From IMG/VR virus record IMGVR_UViG_3300031951_000081, positions 22,942 to 86,941 of that record: DNA of 64,000 nt. One strand, written 5' to 3'. The notes under the pieces were generated by a model that saw nothing but the letters and a program-made list of their open reading frames with translations, had not been told where the DNA came from and did no database searches. Of the stretch, positions 7,853 to 20,800 are shown one piece after another (position 1 is the first letter of the stretch; every line of letters begins with the position of its first letter). Made by a program: the position numbers and the translations under genes. The stretch is from a virus.

Positions 7853-10800
7853 CTATTTAAGTGGGTAGATGCCATAAAGAAAACTTGGGTCTTCATCATT
7901 ACCAAGTATCTGTTCTATTTGTGATCTAGAAGAATAACCGGGTGTGAGAGTTAAAAACCCTCTAAGGCCCTTAGGCCAACCTTGTCTATCCACTTCTCCA
8001 GCCATACCTTCAGTAAGAAGTGCCCAGGTAGATTTACCTATTTTGTTTGCTACCTCCAAAGATACTACTGGTTTATCTGTTGCATCAAGAATATCTTTTA
8101 AGGAAAGGAATCGAGACATATCTGTTACAATTCTTGCAGCAGATTTTCCTAATGGAGTCTTTTCTTCTTCATCATCAAATGCCCAAGAGTAAATGGCTAA
8201 CATTGTTAACCACCATATAAGCGTGTTTATTAATGAAGACATAGCTCTAATTCTTGCATTCTTCAAAGTAGCTTCTCCAAGATCTCCTCCAGTCATGTAA
8301 TCCATATGCTTTCCCTGAATAGCAGCAAACAAAGCAGCAAAGAATATCTTTATTTGTCCCTGAAGTATTTCGGAATGCCATTCATACATAGGCATACCAT
8401 CTGGCTTCTTTCCAACTAAAACATATTTACCAATACTGCGATCTCTATACTTAGACCCGAATAAAACTTTAACATATTGGAATGCGTGTTTTTGAAATTG
8501 AGCTAAGAAGTCTCCCCATACAGAAGCTTCCATAGCGATTTTTTCATCTTTTCTGTAAGAGCCAGATACTCTTTCGTGAGTTCTTTTAAGAGCCTTTATC
8601 TCCATTGCCGTAAGCTCTTTAAGTTCGGTAGTTGTTCCGTCGGAGTTTTCTACTACGCCGCGAACACCCATGTTCCACCCACCTTTATCATCATGAGCAT
8701 CCCAAAGGGATATTTTGTTTCCATCTTTATCTAATACTTTAGTTGATTTTAATAATCCAGCCAAATGCCAAAGGGATGAAAAGTTTTCAAATAATGAATA
8801 AGCAGCATAAGCATTTTCTCCAAGACCTATTTTAGAGACAGCTTCCATTTTTTTAATATCCTCGTCGCTTATTACGTAGTTATCTGGCAACCAATTAATC
8901 GCTTTAGCAATATTCCATAATTTAGATTCCTCTGGTTTTCCCATAATTGCCTTAGCAATATAATCATTAAAAACTATTTTACCACCAACTAAATCTATTT
9001 GTCCTAGTTCTTCTACATCGACTCCATATATTTTAGACAAACCTTTTGTTACTATATTTTTAGTTGACTGGGATATTGTTTGCAATGTTACATATATACC
9101 ATTTCTTATTGGGGAAATAACTTTGAATCCAAGTGTTAAAAAAGATACAGAAGTTCTTAGCCAACGAACTATTTCGATTTCAGATATTCTTACGTCAGTG
9201 CCTTCTTTTATGCCTGTTACTTTTTCAGTTAACTTACCAGCTTTCCATCTTACTGCTCTGGTTAAAACTTTTTCAGTTTTTTGTCTCCCTAATATTTGAG
9301 TATATATTTCATCATCTAACCATTGAACTGTATTAGAATACCTAGCTTCTTCACCACTTTCCATAAGCTCTTCATCTAAAGCATTACGAACGCCCCTAGC
9401 TAGATCATAAAGAGGGTCCATTTCTTGCTTAGTTTTCATGGACATCATGAACATTTTGAAAGCGATTTGGCCGTTAAAGCTGTGGTTTTCTGCGTCTACT
9501 ATACCTGGAGAATCAGTGTGTTTAAAATACCTAAATTGTATTCCTTCAGACCCTCTACCATATTTATCTTCAAAGAAACCATTTAAGCTTCTTTTAAATT
9601 CTTCTCCAACAGTGGTTTTAAGACCCATTAATCCTGCTCCATAACCAGAAGTTTTTATTTCTTCCTCTCTAATTTCATTTATACTTTTAGGTATTCTAGG
9701 CATGAAATCTAAGGGCATTTCTTCTGGTAAACCTAAAGAACTGTATCTATAAATAGGTTGTCTAGTTACTTCATCAAAACCAACTATTTCTTTAGCAAAT
9801 TTATTATACTCCTCCTTCATTGTTTTATGAACGTAGTTTCTATAATCTTGCTCAGCTTTTGTCATTGGAACTTCTTTACCATTCTTTACATAAGTATTTT
9901 TTGTATTAAGATAGTAACCACTTCCCCCTATCTCATCTGACTTTCTCCACATAAACGCGTAAAAATCTCTAGTATCCATTTGTGTTTTAGAAGCAATAGC
10001 ATTATGTGCGGCGACTACACCAGCAGCAAGAATTGGATTCCAAGTAGCCATAGAGGCGAAGTGAACCATTTCAAGTCCTTTCAAAGCTGCTTTATTCATT
10101 TTGTCGTTAGGACCAACCCTTTCATTCACTAGCTTTAAAAACAAATTATCATGGTTTTCTTCCAAATTTTTTGAAAAAATATTGAGCCTTTGTTTTGCTT
10201 CTAATAATACTTTATGTAAAACTTGTATTCTTGGGTTATCTACATCAGAAAAGTTTTTAATTTTCCAGAAAAAACCTAAGTCTGGAGTTTTAGATTTAAG
10301 ATCTATAGTGGGTTCTTTTTCTATCTCCAGTATTGCCTGTGAGTATTTTATACTTAAAGCTTTTTTTCTTGGGTCTCTTTCTACTTGTTCCTTAGAAGAT
10401 CTTAAATAAAGATCTGACAATTTGTTTTTTAAATAAATAAGTTTTTCGTCTCTAGACAAATGAGATATTTCAGAGTGTAGATCTATAAGTGATTGAGTTA
10501 CCCCTTTGTAGTTAGACAATTTAAACAATCCCTTTTTCTCCATTTCATCATGGACTTTAGGGTGATTTGTTTTATAGTAATTTTGTATGGTAAAAAGATA
10601 CGGTTCTAAGTCTAGTTCCATGGCCGTAGGATTACCCATAGCATCTATAACCAACAATTTAATAGACCTAAATTTTAAATCTGGAAATTTTTCTTTAAGC
10701 ATTACAGTTCTCAAAGCTTTTTCCAAATAAGCTCTGGATAATCTAGAGTCATTTATACCAAATTCTTCCCCATATTTTATCATTTGGTTGGTATTAGAAT

Positions 10801-13800
10801 CTCTAGTTAACCAACCTGTTTTAAAATCTACAAAAGTAGCTTCCCCGTTTTGATGCACAAAAAGTCCGTCATATGTTGTAGCAAGTTTATTACCATCCTT
10901 ATCTACCATTAAATCAGAAACTATTACCCCTTCTGAAGAAACTTTGTCTCTTAATCCTGGGGGTAGAGTATTATCCAAGTCTACTATAACTCCCGCAGCT
11001 TCAAAAATTTTATCTAAATTATTTTTTATTCTTTTAATGCTGGGATGAGACTCTAATGAAATAAAATCTGCCTTAGTTGCTTTGGCATACTTAATAGCGT
11101 TTTGCTTAGCTTCTTCTTTCTTTTGTGGATTTTGTTCTAAAACATATTGAAAATAAGCGTGAATTAACTTACCTTTATTTTTAAACTCATTTAATCTGGC
11201 TTCAATAGTTCTATACACATCTTGAAAAGTCAACCTTTCACCTTGTATAGTTATTGTTTCTTTTATTTCATCTTCGTTTTTATCATATATATTTACACCA
11301 TTTCTAGCAAAAACTTTTTTCGCCTCATATTCAGCATCACTGTTAGAATAGCGTTTTTGCTTAGAAGAAAATTCTCCAACTTCCACATCCCCAACAAATG
11401 AAGTAATACGTTTAGCTTTTTCTCCAGTACTAATGTTTTCATAATATACAGAATTATCAAAAGAAGACCAGCCCTGTGCTTGTTTTTCTAACTCATTAAT
11501 ATAATCTATTTTAGGTTTCTTTTTAGCTCCAAGCCCATTGGCTACAGCTTCCTCGGCTTCATCTAATCTTTGATAAGCAGTTCTTATTACGTTATCAGAA
11601 ATAGTCATACCCCTTTCAAAAGTATTTAAAACTTCTATTAGCGTTGAGGTAGCTGTCAAGGAATTTTTTAATCCTAAAAAGTTTTTAATATAATTTAAAA
11701 AGTATTTTAGATATAGATTATATTTATTACTTATAGCTTGCTCTCCTAAATACTGAACAACACTCTCTTCTCTATCCTCTATCCCATTGTTAACATAAGA
11801 TTCTTTATAAAGAATTTCAAATGTTTGTGGAGAAGTTTGCATTAATGTAGATACAAATGGGTGATAATATTCGTGAAGCGGAGTATCTTCGGTCGCATAA
11901 GCAACGTTAATTACTACTATCTTTTCTTTCCCCTTATTTACATATTTACCTTTAAATTTTTGGTTTGGGTCATCTATTATTTGATACGGTATTGAAAATC
12001 TAGCAGAAAGCTCTTCTAATAAATTAGTTAACTTTGTACTAGCTTTTACCGGTAAGAAAACATCTTGATTAGTTTCTGGAAACAAAGACATTTTTTCTTC
12101 CAGATTAACATTTTCTTCTCGTAATTCCTCTTTAAATGGAGAAACTTCCTGTTCAAAAGCATTATTTTGATTAGTTTCTGACCAGTTTATATGCCTGTAT
12201 CCCTCGTAATTAAAATTGTAAGAATCTTTTGACTTAACGTACGGTACAAAAGCTTTCCAATCTATAAAATCTTTATCCCTACCCATTTTAAGTTTAGCGA
12301 TCATGATTTCTTTCCAAAGCTTAAAGTAATTTTCATGCTCTTCTTGTTTAGGTTGCAGCCTAACAAAAAAGTCTACTACGTATCCTGTTTCCTTAACCCA
12401 TTCTCCTTTTCGATGCTTAACTTTTCTAGAAACAGTTGTTTTAACAGGTTTTTTAGTTTTAGGATCTTTTTTATAAAAAGAATATTGTTCTGTATGATAA
12501 CCGTCTTCTTCATAAAATTGACCATCAATTACTCCTTGCGCAGTAAAAGATTCTTTTTTAGTGTGTTCCCCACCGTAAAATCCTTGTACAAATTCAAAAC
12601 TTGGATACCTATCTTTAAATTTTGAAAACCAATCTAATCTTTGAATATGCGTTAAAGTGTTTTTAGAAACGTCATCAATTTTTAAACCTTCAATGTAAGA
12701 ATCTCTGATAGGAGCATACTCATTATTTACAATATCATTATATACTTCTTGATTTTGTGGGCTACTATTTAATTCGTACGGAACTACCCAATCAATATCG
12801 TGGATAGTTTCATCTGCTGTGCGATAAACAGTTCCTGCTCTTCTTAACGCTAGCGAACCTGTTAGTACTAGATTGAGTTCTTTTTGACCAAACTCTACAA
12901 GGGATTTAGCGAAAGTATCACTTTCAATAGTATTTTTATAATACTTTCTTATTTGATCTTCTTTTAAATTATAGTTGAAGTACTGATAATTTTGATTTAA
13001 TATTTCATCAGCAATAGACACCCCAATGTTATTTAATTCGCGTAACTTTTTAGTATTATCTGCAAAATAAAAATTAATGTCTTTCAAAAAATCTTCTATC
13101 GCTTTTATGATTTTTTTCCACGTAGTAAAATCTTCTGACGTTCATTTGCTATCATTTAATTTTTCAAATGCAGTTGGATTTTTATAGTACTGTATAAGTT
13201 TTTCTTGTAGAAAATCTAATATTACAAGATCTTTTATTTTATTTTTCCACTCTTTTGAATCTTCAATAAAACCTTCTTCGCGATTTATAATTTTTTTATG
13301 GTAATCAAATCTCTCATTGAATCTATCCCATTTACTGATAAGGTATCTAAGATTAGATTTAATTTTATTATTTTGTTTACCTAACATGTTATATGCAAAA
13401 TAGGCTACTTCTCCAGTAACACTTTCTCCTTCTTGATAAGCAATAAATTTAGTTACTAAATCAGACATGGATAAAGCGTCAAAACCCAAGTCATTTTTTA
13501 TAGAAGTGTATTCTTTAACTTCAATATTAAAGTCCTTTAAAAATCCTTTTACTAGTCTTTCTTCTAATTCTGGTATAATTTCAATTTTGTTGCTTTGTTG
13601 CGCAAGATTTTCTACAATTACACTATCTCCTTCTAACCTAGCATTTAAACCATCAAATCTAGAATAAAAAATTCTAGCCATTAGTTCTTCTGAAAAAGTT
13701 GAACCCCCTAAAAAATCTGCATATTTAGTTCTAAAGAATACTGGGTTTCTTCGTATTGCAGTTAATATAGCATTGTAGACGGGTTCGTTAAACGAAGGAG

Positions 13801-13897
13801 TTACTGCTTCAGTATTATACAATACCAAAGCAGCTTCTTCTCCGTGCATTTCTACAAGCCTTCTCCACTCTTCTGAGTTTTTATTTGGACAGACCAT
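7853..13897 (-). CDS. Giant virion protein C: nucleotidyltransferase-like, HExxH and PD-(D/E)XK motifs, membrane-type C terminus
   Basis: 2014 aa, ATG at 13897 (TAATG overlap with gene B) to TAG at 7853. One in-frame UGA at 13142-13144 gives Trp 252. Motifs in order: TGSLALRRAG near 345 followed by HDIDWVV near 365, the GS...DxD layout of nucleotidyltransferases; LHEYYH at 674-679, an HExxH zincin motif; YDGLFV near 1009 followed by FVDFKTGW near 1020-1027, the D...D-x-K layout of RecB/Cas4 nucleases; and, near the C terminus, a hydrophobic TLIWWLTMLAIYSWAF segment. Size, late position and clustering match the giant internal proteins of crAss-like virions that are injected with the genome. 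Enzymatic activities are inferred from motifs only. Confidence 0.85.
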
Positions 13898-16800
13898 TAG
13901 CACTTATTTTTTTGATTATAGACTTCTATAAAGTCTGCTGTTTTCATTCCTTTTTCTAATTCTTGTAAAAAGGTTTTATCAAAAGTAAACATAGTTAAAT
14001 TAGTTCCAGTATTAGCCGATACAAAAGCATACAGCCCATTACCAAAATAAAGTATATCTCCCTCTTTCTTTTTAGCAAGCGGTCCTTGTGCAGGGGTATA
14101 AACTAAACCACTTGCATCTTTAGTTAAACTAATATTTCCAACCATTTCAACGTCTAATTCGTTTTCTTTAATTGCTATAGTTAGCTCTGGCGATTTTTGT
14201 TGAACATTAGTTGGCGGAAGTATTCTGTCTATATAATTCAATTTATTATAAAATAAATCTACAAGACCTCTATTTAATATTTTATACCGTCTAACCGAAT
14301 CAAAAACATCTTTAGTTATAACTATTGTTGCTCCATCTTTTACTTTTTCATTTAATATCACGGCAGTTTCATCTAGTATATCTTGTTGTTGCTGCTCAGT
14401 TAAATCTTTTGGTATGTTAAAAAATGGTAACTTTATAGAACGTTCTTCTTTAGGAGAAATAACAATAGTAGATGCTTCTAAATCTTTACTTGTTCTTTCT
14501 TTTCTAAAATATTCTGATACCGTATCAACCACAACGGTAGCGTTAACATCGGTGTTAAGAAACTTTTTAAAACCTTTTCTAACCCTTTCAATTAATTGAG
14601 TGGAGTACATAGGTCTTTGTTCAGTTGCTCCTAAAATATAAGTAGTTACTCCCTCAGATTCTTGTATATCTTTAACGTAATAAGCAGTGGCTGTTGTTGG
14701 ATCTACAGAATATAAATCAATCGCTAACACACGATCAAACTTTTGTAAAGATAGTTTTTTCTTTTTTAATCTTATTTTACCCCCTTGAATAATGCTACTA
14801 TTAACAAGTTTATAATCTCCAAGATTAAACAAGGCTTTTAAATCAAACGATTTATCTAAATCGAAAAGAGAAAAATTATAAGCACTAGGAGTTTTATCCC
14901 CTATTTTTACATAGTAGGACATACCACTTCCAGGAGTATCTACAAGCATAAACACACCTTGATCATAATAACTTATAAATCTAGGGGTAGATGCGTTCGG
15001 CGCTACTGGGAAAACTAAATCATAATGAACAGTGGCAGTAGCGTTTTCATTTTCAAATGTTCTACTAGTAATAGTAGTCTCACTTCTTAATTTTTCAATT
15101 ACTTCTAATAAAGCTTTTGCATGTGTTCCTTGACCTCTAGCTTCCAATTTACCAGCATACAGTAGTGTAGCATTATCAAGTTTACCTTGATTAATCTGAT
15201 CAAGTATCCATAATCTTTGTTCATCAAACTTTTCTAAAGCTTTAATGCCGCCTGTTACAATTTCTGATTCAGAAACAGCTCCATTTAACAACCAATCTTT
15301 GTACATTCTAACAGCTGCTCCTATACTGGATACTTTTATAGTATTACCGTAACCCATTTCACTAAAAGGATTACCAAAATGTTCATTAGGTTTAGCAGAA
15401 GTAGTCCTCATAGTATTTACACCTTCGGAAGTATAAACAGGTCTTGATTCTAAGTCACCTTTCCATTCTCTTGATAAATCTATTGTAGGTTTAACAGTAG
15501 CAGGTAATTGACTTACTTGAATTCGAGGTGTGTTACTTGTTTGGTAATTTGTACTTCCAGCATAAATAGTTTTTTTGATTTTAGTTTGCGGCACTGGAAC
15601 TTTAACTGTAACTGGTTTTGCTTTTGGAAATCTACCAATAAGATCTGGTCTAGCCCTAACTAACTGATACAAAAACTTGTCTTTTATACTCAATAGGTTT
15701 GCGTCAGTAGTGTAAGAATCTTTTGGAATAACAGATTCCATGCGAGCAGCAAAAGCTTTAGCAAAAGCAAATCCCCATTCGGGAGGAAATATTAATGAAA
15801 AACCGGTTTTCTCATAGTACATACTATCGGTCATCAAAGAGTATTTAAATAAATCTAATGCTAATTGCTTGCCACTAATAAATTTTCCATCTCCAATTGG
15901 AACTTCTTCTGTATTATACAACTTTTCAAATCCGTCTCTAATTCTTTCTATTACTTCATCATCATCTAATTTGTCAGCTACTATCATAGCTCTATTAACG
16001 CCATTATAACTACTAAATTCTAGTGAGTTTACAAATGAGTTGTCATCTAATTCATTGTGTACTTTAAATAAAGTGTTTACAAATTCTCTTTGCCAGGCTC
16101 TAGCATTTTCAGCGTTTCCTTCAACATAATTTGAAACTTCGACATCCCCTATTTTAAATTTAAGATTGGAAGTTAAAAACTTAATTAATTCTTTCGAAAC
16201 TTCTCCAGCCTTGTCCATAGAGTCATACGCACTAAATAAGTTTGCTTCTTTAGTTATATTTTCTACAAATCTTTGAACTGTTGGTGAATATATATTAAAT
16301 ATTTGCTCCAAAACATTTCTAAAAGTTATTGCTGTTCTATAAAGCGCCTTAACGTGTGGCAAATTTAATATAGCGACATTAGAAAAAGCCGAAGAATTAG
16401 AGGGCTCAACTTTTCTGGATGTTGTTTTTCTTATTACGCGGTTAACATAGTTAGCTCTAATTTGATTGTTAGCTGTGTACATCATAGAGCTGAATTCTTT
16501 AACAAACTCTAAAGCTTCTTCTTTTTCTATACCAGTAATTCTGCCAACTATTCTTTCTGCAATACTCTTGATTTCTCCTCTAGTTCCAGTAGCCTCTCCT
16601 TTAAAGTGAGCTAAACTTTCTATGTTATCTATAAGCGAAGTTATCTGCCACATTTTATTCGGCAAATAACGAAGACCTTTATATATCATTGATTGTTTAA
16701 ATGTCTCTTGGCCAAGAGGTATCATTGCTCGCATAGTTTCTAAAAGAAACAAATTGGCAATAAGAGTTTCAGCTTCTGACGCTTGTCCAGTGTAAACTTT

Positions 16801-17886
16801 TTCTAGAAGTTCATCAGTTAAACCTTTAGTACTTTTACCTTGTTGGCCGTACAAACCAAATAATATACTATTAAGAGGTAAAAAGCTTTGTCCAGATATT
16901 TTTGTTTCGGAGAGCTGTACGTTATACTCGTCTTTTAATATTCTAGCCACTTCAGGCCACAAGTCTTCATTACTTGCGTAAGTTTTGTGCAAGTCTTTAC
17001 TTATCTCCTCAATACTTTCTTGTGTCCATCTTTTTCCTTCACTGATCTTAGCTATTACTGGAGATTTAAACATCAAAGATACTGAATTAAGAGGTACCCC
17101 ACTAGCAAGAAGCGTCAAAAATATATTAGCATTTGTGTTTGTAATGCCCAGCAAGTGAAGCTTTTGCATTTTAACGTTGTCAATAGCAAGGTTAATTAAT
17201 GTATCTATGTCTTCGAACACATTAGTACCATCAAAAGCTATGCGTCTAAATGCGTTTAAAGCTTTTCCATTTCATTTTATAAATGAAGAAGAAACAACTT
17301 CATTAGCCCCCTTACCAGAAAAAATCTTCATATCCGAAAATTTTGGATTCTCCCTTCCTGTTATTCTTAAGTGGGGCATCTTTTCGATGAGCCTTTCGAT
17401 AGTTGGAGCATCATTTTCTTGCATTAAAGTTTTTATCTCCGCACTATTAACAGACATTACAGTTTTAGTTCTGGTGTCTAATATTTCTGTTGGAGGAGTA
17501 GCGTCAAAGATATAACCAAACACTTTAGAGAAGTTGGCTACTATACCAGTAAGAGCAATACCGGAATAAGTGTTGTATCTTATTTTTTCTTGTGTGGAGT
17601 AATCGGTAAGATTTCCTTTTGGATTAAGTGCTTCGTCAGCTTGTTTTTTAGTTACATAACCACTTACTTCCTTACCATTTTTCTTTATTTCTAACCGAGT
17701 TCACAACTCCATTATAGACTCGGTTTTATTCATAAAATCATACCTCTCAACTATCACAGAAGCTAGTGGAGAAGGGGATTCTACTCCTTCAAGTAAAACC
17801 CCCATTCCTTTTTCCAATAACATTTGCTTAAGTTCTTCTTTGGTATATTCTACATCATTTATTATATATTTACAAGTTACTGGCAT
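13897..17886 (-). CDS. Giant virion protein B with a DUF4326-like domain
   Basis: 1329 aa, ATG at 17886 to TAA at 13897-13899. Two UGA codons (17701-17703 and 17272-17274) are read as Trp 62 and Trp 205; without recoding it falls into three frames. Most of the protein is helical and unrecognised. Residues ~830-930 resemble DUF4326: HFGNPFSEMG, then AVRMYKDWLLNG, then LLYAGKLEARGQGTHAKALL, which is the GNPF...Y-x-WL...GK...H-x-x-x-L pattern. The start overlaps the stop of gene A by ten bases (ATGCCAGTAA) and the stop overlaps the start of gene C by one base, so the three giants are probably translationally coupled and made in fixed ratio. It may be an RNA-polymerase-associated or ejection protein; function unknown. 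Confidence 0.83.
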
Positions 17887-20800
17887 ATCTGTTTAATTAA
17901 ACCACTTTCTTCAAGAGTTTGTAGGAACTTATCATCATCTAATTTTTCGCTAAGTTCTTTTTTAAGCTCAGATCTAAGAGTTATTATTTTATCAAATGAA
18001 ATAGGTGTAAGAAGATCTTTTCTATTTTTCATGTTCCTCATATTCGTAGAGAAATTATGAACAATAAAGTTTTTAGCAGCGTACTCAGCTATATCGGAAA
18101 GACTTTGTAATATTTTTTCTTTATCTTCAATAGCATTTTCAATTGCTTCTTTTTGAAGTTCTGATGCTCCTTGTAACTGTTTAGTTAATGATTCTAATTG
18201 TTTATTTACCTTTAATATGTATTTATCTAAATACTCATATAGTTTGTAACCATCAAAATCAATTAATTCGTTATTTTTAAATCCATAAGGTTCATTAGCC
18301 TCAACTATTAATTTAGGATCATCTTGATGTTCTGGATCTATTCCTTTAATAAGTTCGTTTAAGTTTATAGTTTCATTTGGGTAATCTTTTCTAGCTACAA
18401 ATAATGTATCAATATCGTAGTCAGATCCATGATAATAAACTATTAACGATGGGGCAATAATAACGTTTCCTTTAGAACCTGGTGGAACTGGATAAAAACC
18501 AACAACTTTAAGTGGAACTAAAGAGTGGTAGTTTGATGTGGGGATACGGAAACCAATTATACCATCTTTAATTTGTTCCATATATGGTCTATATGTTTCA
18601 GGTAGTATAACTTCGCAAAATCCATTTTCATCTCTCCACTTAAGGTTACGCATTACACCATCAATTTTCACTGGTCCCAAATCTGCTTGAAGAACAAGTT
18701 TAGAACCAGGGAATCTAAAGCCAGTAGTTGCTTTTGTAAATATTGAAGATAAATTGGAAAGTACTCTATCTCCAATCAAAGGCATGTCTAATGGAACCTT
18801 ATTTTTTCCTGTTCCCAAACTGAGCATTTCGTATACATCTCTTGCTCCCGGAAGTCCCTGAAGTAACGAGGTAAGCATCCTGCGTATTTTGTTTTCAGTG
18901 CCTTTTGTAACACCACCTTTTCTAGTAAGCCTTAGTTTTCTAGATAAACCTCTTAATCCATTTTCTATTATAAATGCGTTTGCTTTATGCATTTCAAAAG
19001 TTTCTGCTGTATTTTTACCATTGGTATTCATCATAGCAGTACCTTGAGACTTATTAGCAACGCTGCCTTCAACATTCTTTGCCGGATTTAACTGGAAACG
19101 TAAGTTCTCATTATTAATATTAACAATAGCTTTCTCGTCTAAACTTGAAGCAATAATTCTACCAGTTTCGTCTAATTTAGCTTTTACAGCAGGGCTACCA
19201 ATTTTAACAGCAGAAGCGAAAACCATTTGGTCTACCCCTTTTGCTCTCATGGCATCTGCATAAGAAGCTAGGTGAGGATATTGTTTTATTAACTCCGGAG
19301 TTAATACTTTAACAGAATATTTAATAGCTCTAGGAACTCCATTTTCTATGGAGAAATAAACAGGTTTTAATATGACGTCCGCTTTAGCGTCAAAACCATA
19401 AGCAGAGGCAAGTTTCTCGTAAAACTCCGGCAGCATAAATCCTTCAGCATCTGAAGCTTCATACTCTTGGTCATAAGAAGAAGCCAGCATATCGTGAAGT
19501 GTTGGGTCTACTACTCTCTTAAGATCTTCTACAACTAAAACTTTAGAGGTTTTTGGCATACCAAATTTCTCATCCACCAAAAGAGTATCTCCAGTAGCTG
19601 TTGCTATCTGGATACGTTTGGTTTGATCTTCTTTAGATTTATAAAAAGTTTCGTCTCCGTAAACTATTTGGGATAAAGAATATTGGTTGATTACATAGTT
19701 GTAATAAAAATACTCTAGTCCTTTTTTTACAGCAGCATTTTTCTGTTTAAAAAATCGTTCTTTTTCTTGATCAGTTAAATTGTTATCCCATTTAGGTATT
19801 GTTGCTAGTCCAAGCAAAGAAGATGCTTTACTGATTGCCCAAGTAGGTATCTGAACTTCTGGAGGAGAATTTAATTCTTCTTTAAAAGCTTCAAACAAAC
19901 CGTTTTCCCCATTTACCATGTTAGCCACATGTTGTTTAACTGCTTTTAAAGCTTGCTGCTCGGTCATACTATCTACATTCCCACTTAATCCTGCAAATGT
20001 AAATTCTTTCCAACGCTCTCTATAAGTTTTAGAGTTATTAAGTTCGGGATGAACTAAACTTCCATCAGGATTTTTTGCATCTGGATCAGGTCTATTTTTT
20101 TGAGCTCGTATTATTTGTAATATGGCTTCATCAATAGTCTCTTGAGTTCTAAAGCTATTAACTAAAACAGCTTGAACGCTCGTACGGTTAGACGGAATTG
20201 GAAGAGCTTGATAATACTTACCTCCTCTATTTGCTAAAGTAACAAAAAAGTTTCCAGCAATATTTCTTTCTCTAAACTCTTTAAGATTTTCTTTTCTAAG
20301 TGTCTTAGCAAATTTAGAACCATCTTTCCATTTAATAGAATCATGGTCCACTGTTTCAAATATATCGTTCTTTTTTGTAAAGAAAATATTGTCTTTCAAA
20401 AACACATCATTACTAGAAATTTTACCATCTTTAAGTTCAAAAATAGATAACTTTTTAAATGGTAATTTTTCTTTAATTCTTTGGAATATATTGAATACAT
20501 CTGTTTGCCAAGATGCGTCTATCCAACCATATGCTTTTTTACCATCGCCTCTAGTGTAACTTCCGGATTCGGCTAACGTATAATGTGAATTAATCATGTT
20601 AGCTATTTCGTCCAAAAGTCCGTATTCATTTTCAAGCAATTCTGTTCCCGTAATTCTATCTTCAGGATTATCGGATTCACTTTTTTGAGCTGCGTCTAAG
20701 GCTGCATTATATCTAGAAGATATGCCATCTATACTTTTACTAAGTCGTTCAAATACAGCTTCTTTTGAACTAACTGAAGCATCACCTAATTTTTTAGTTA

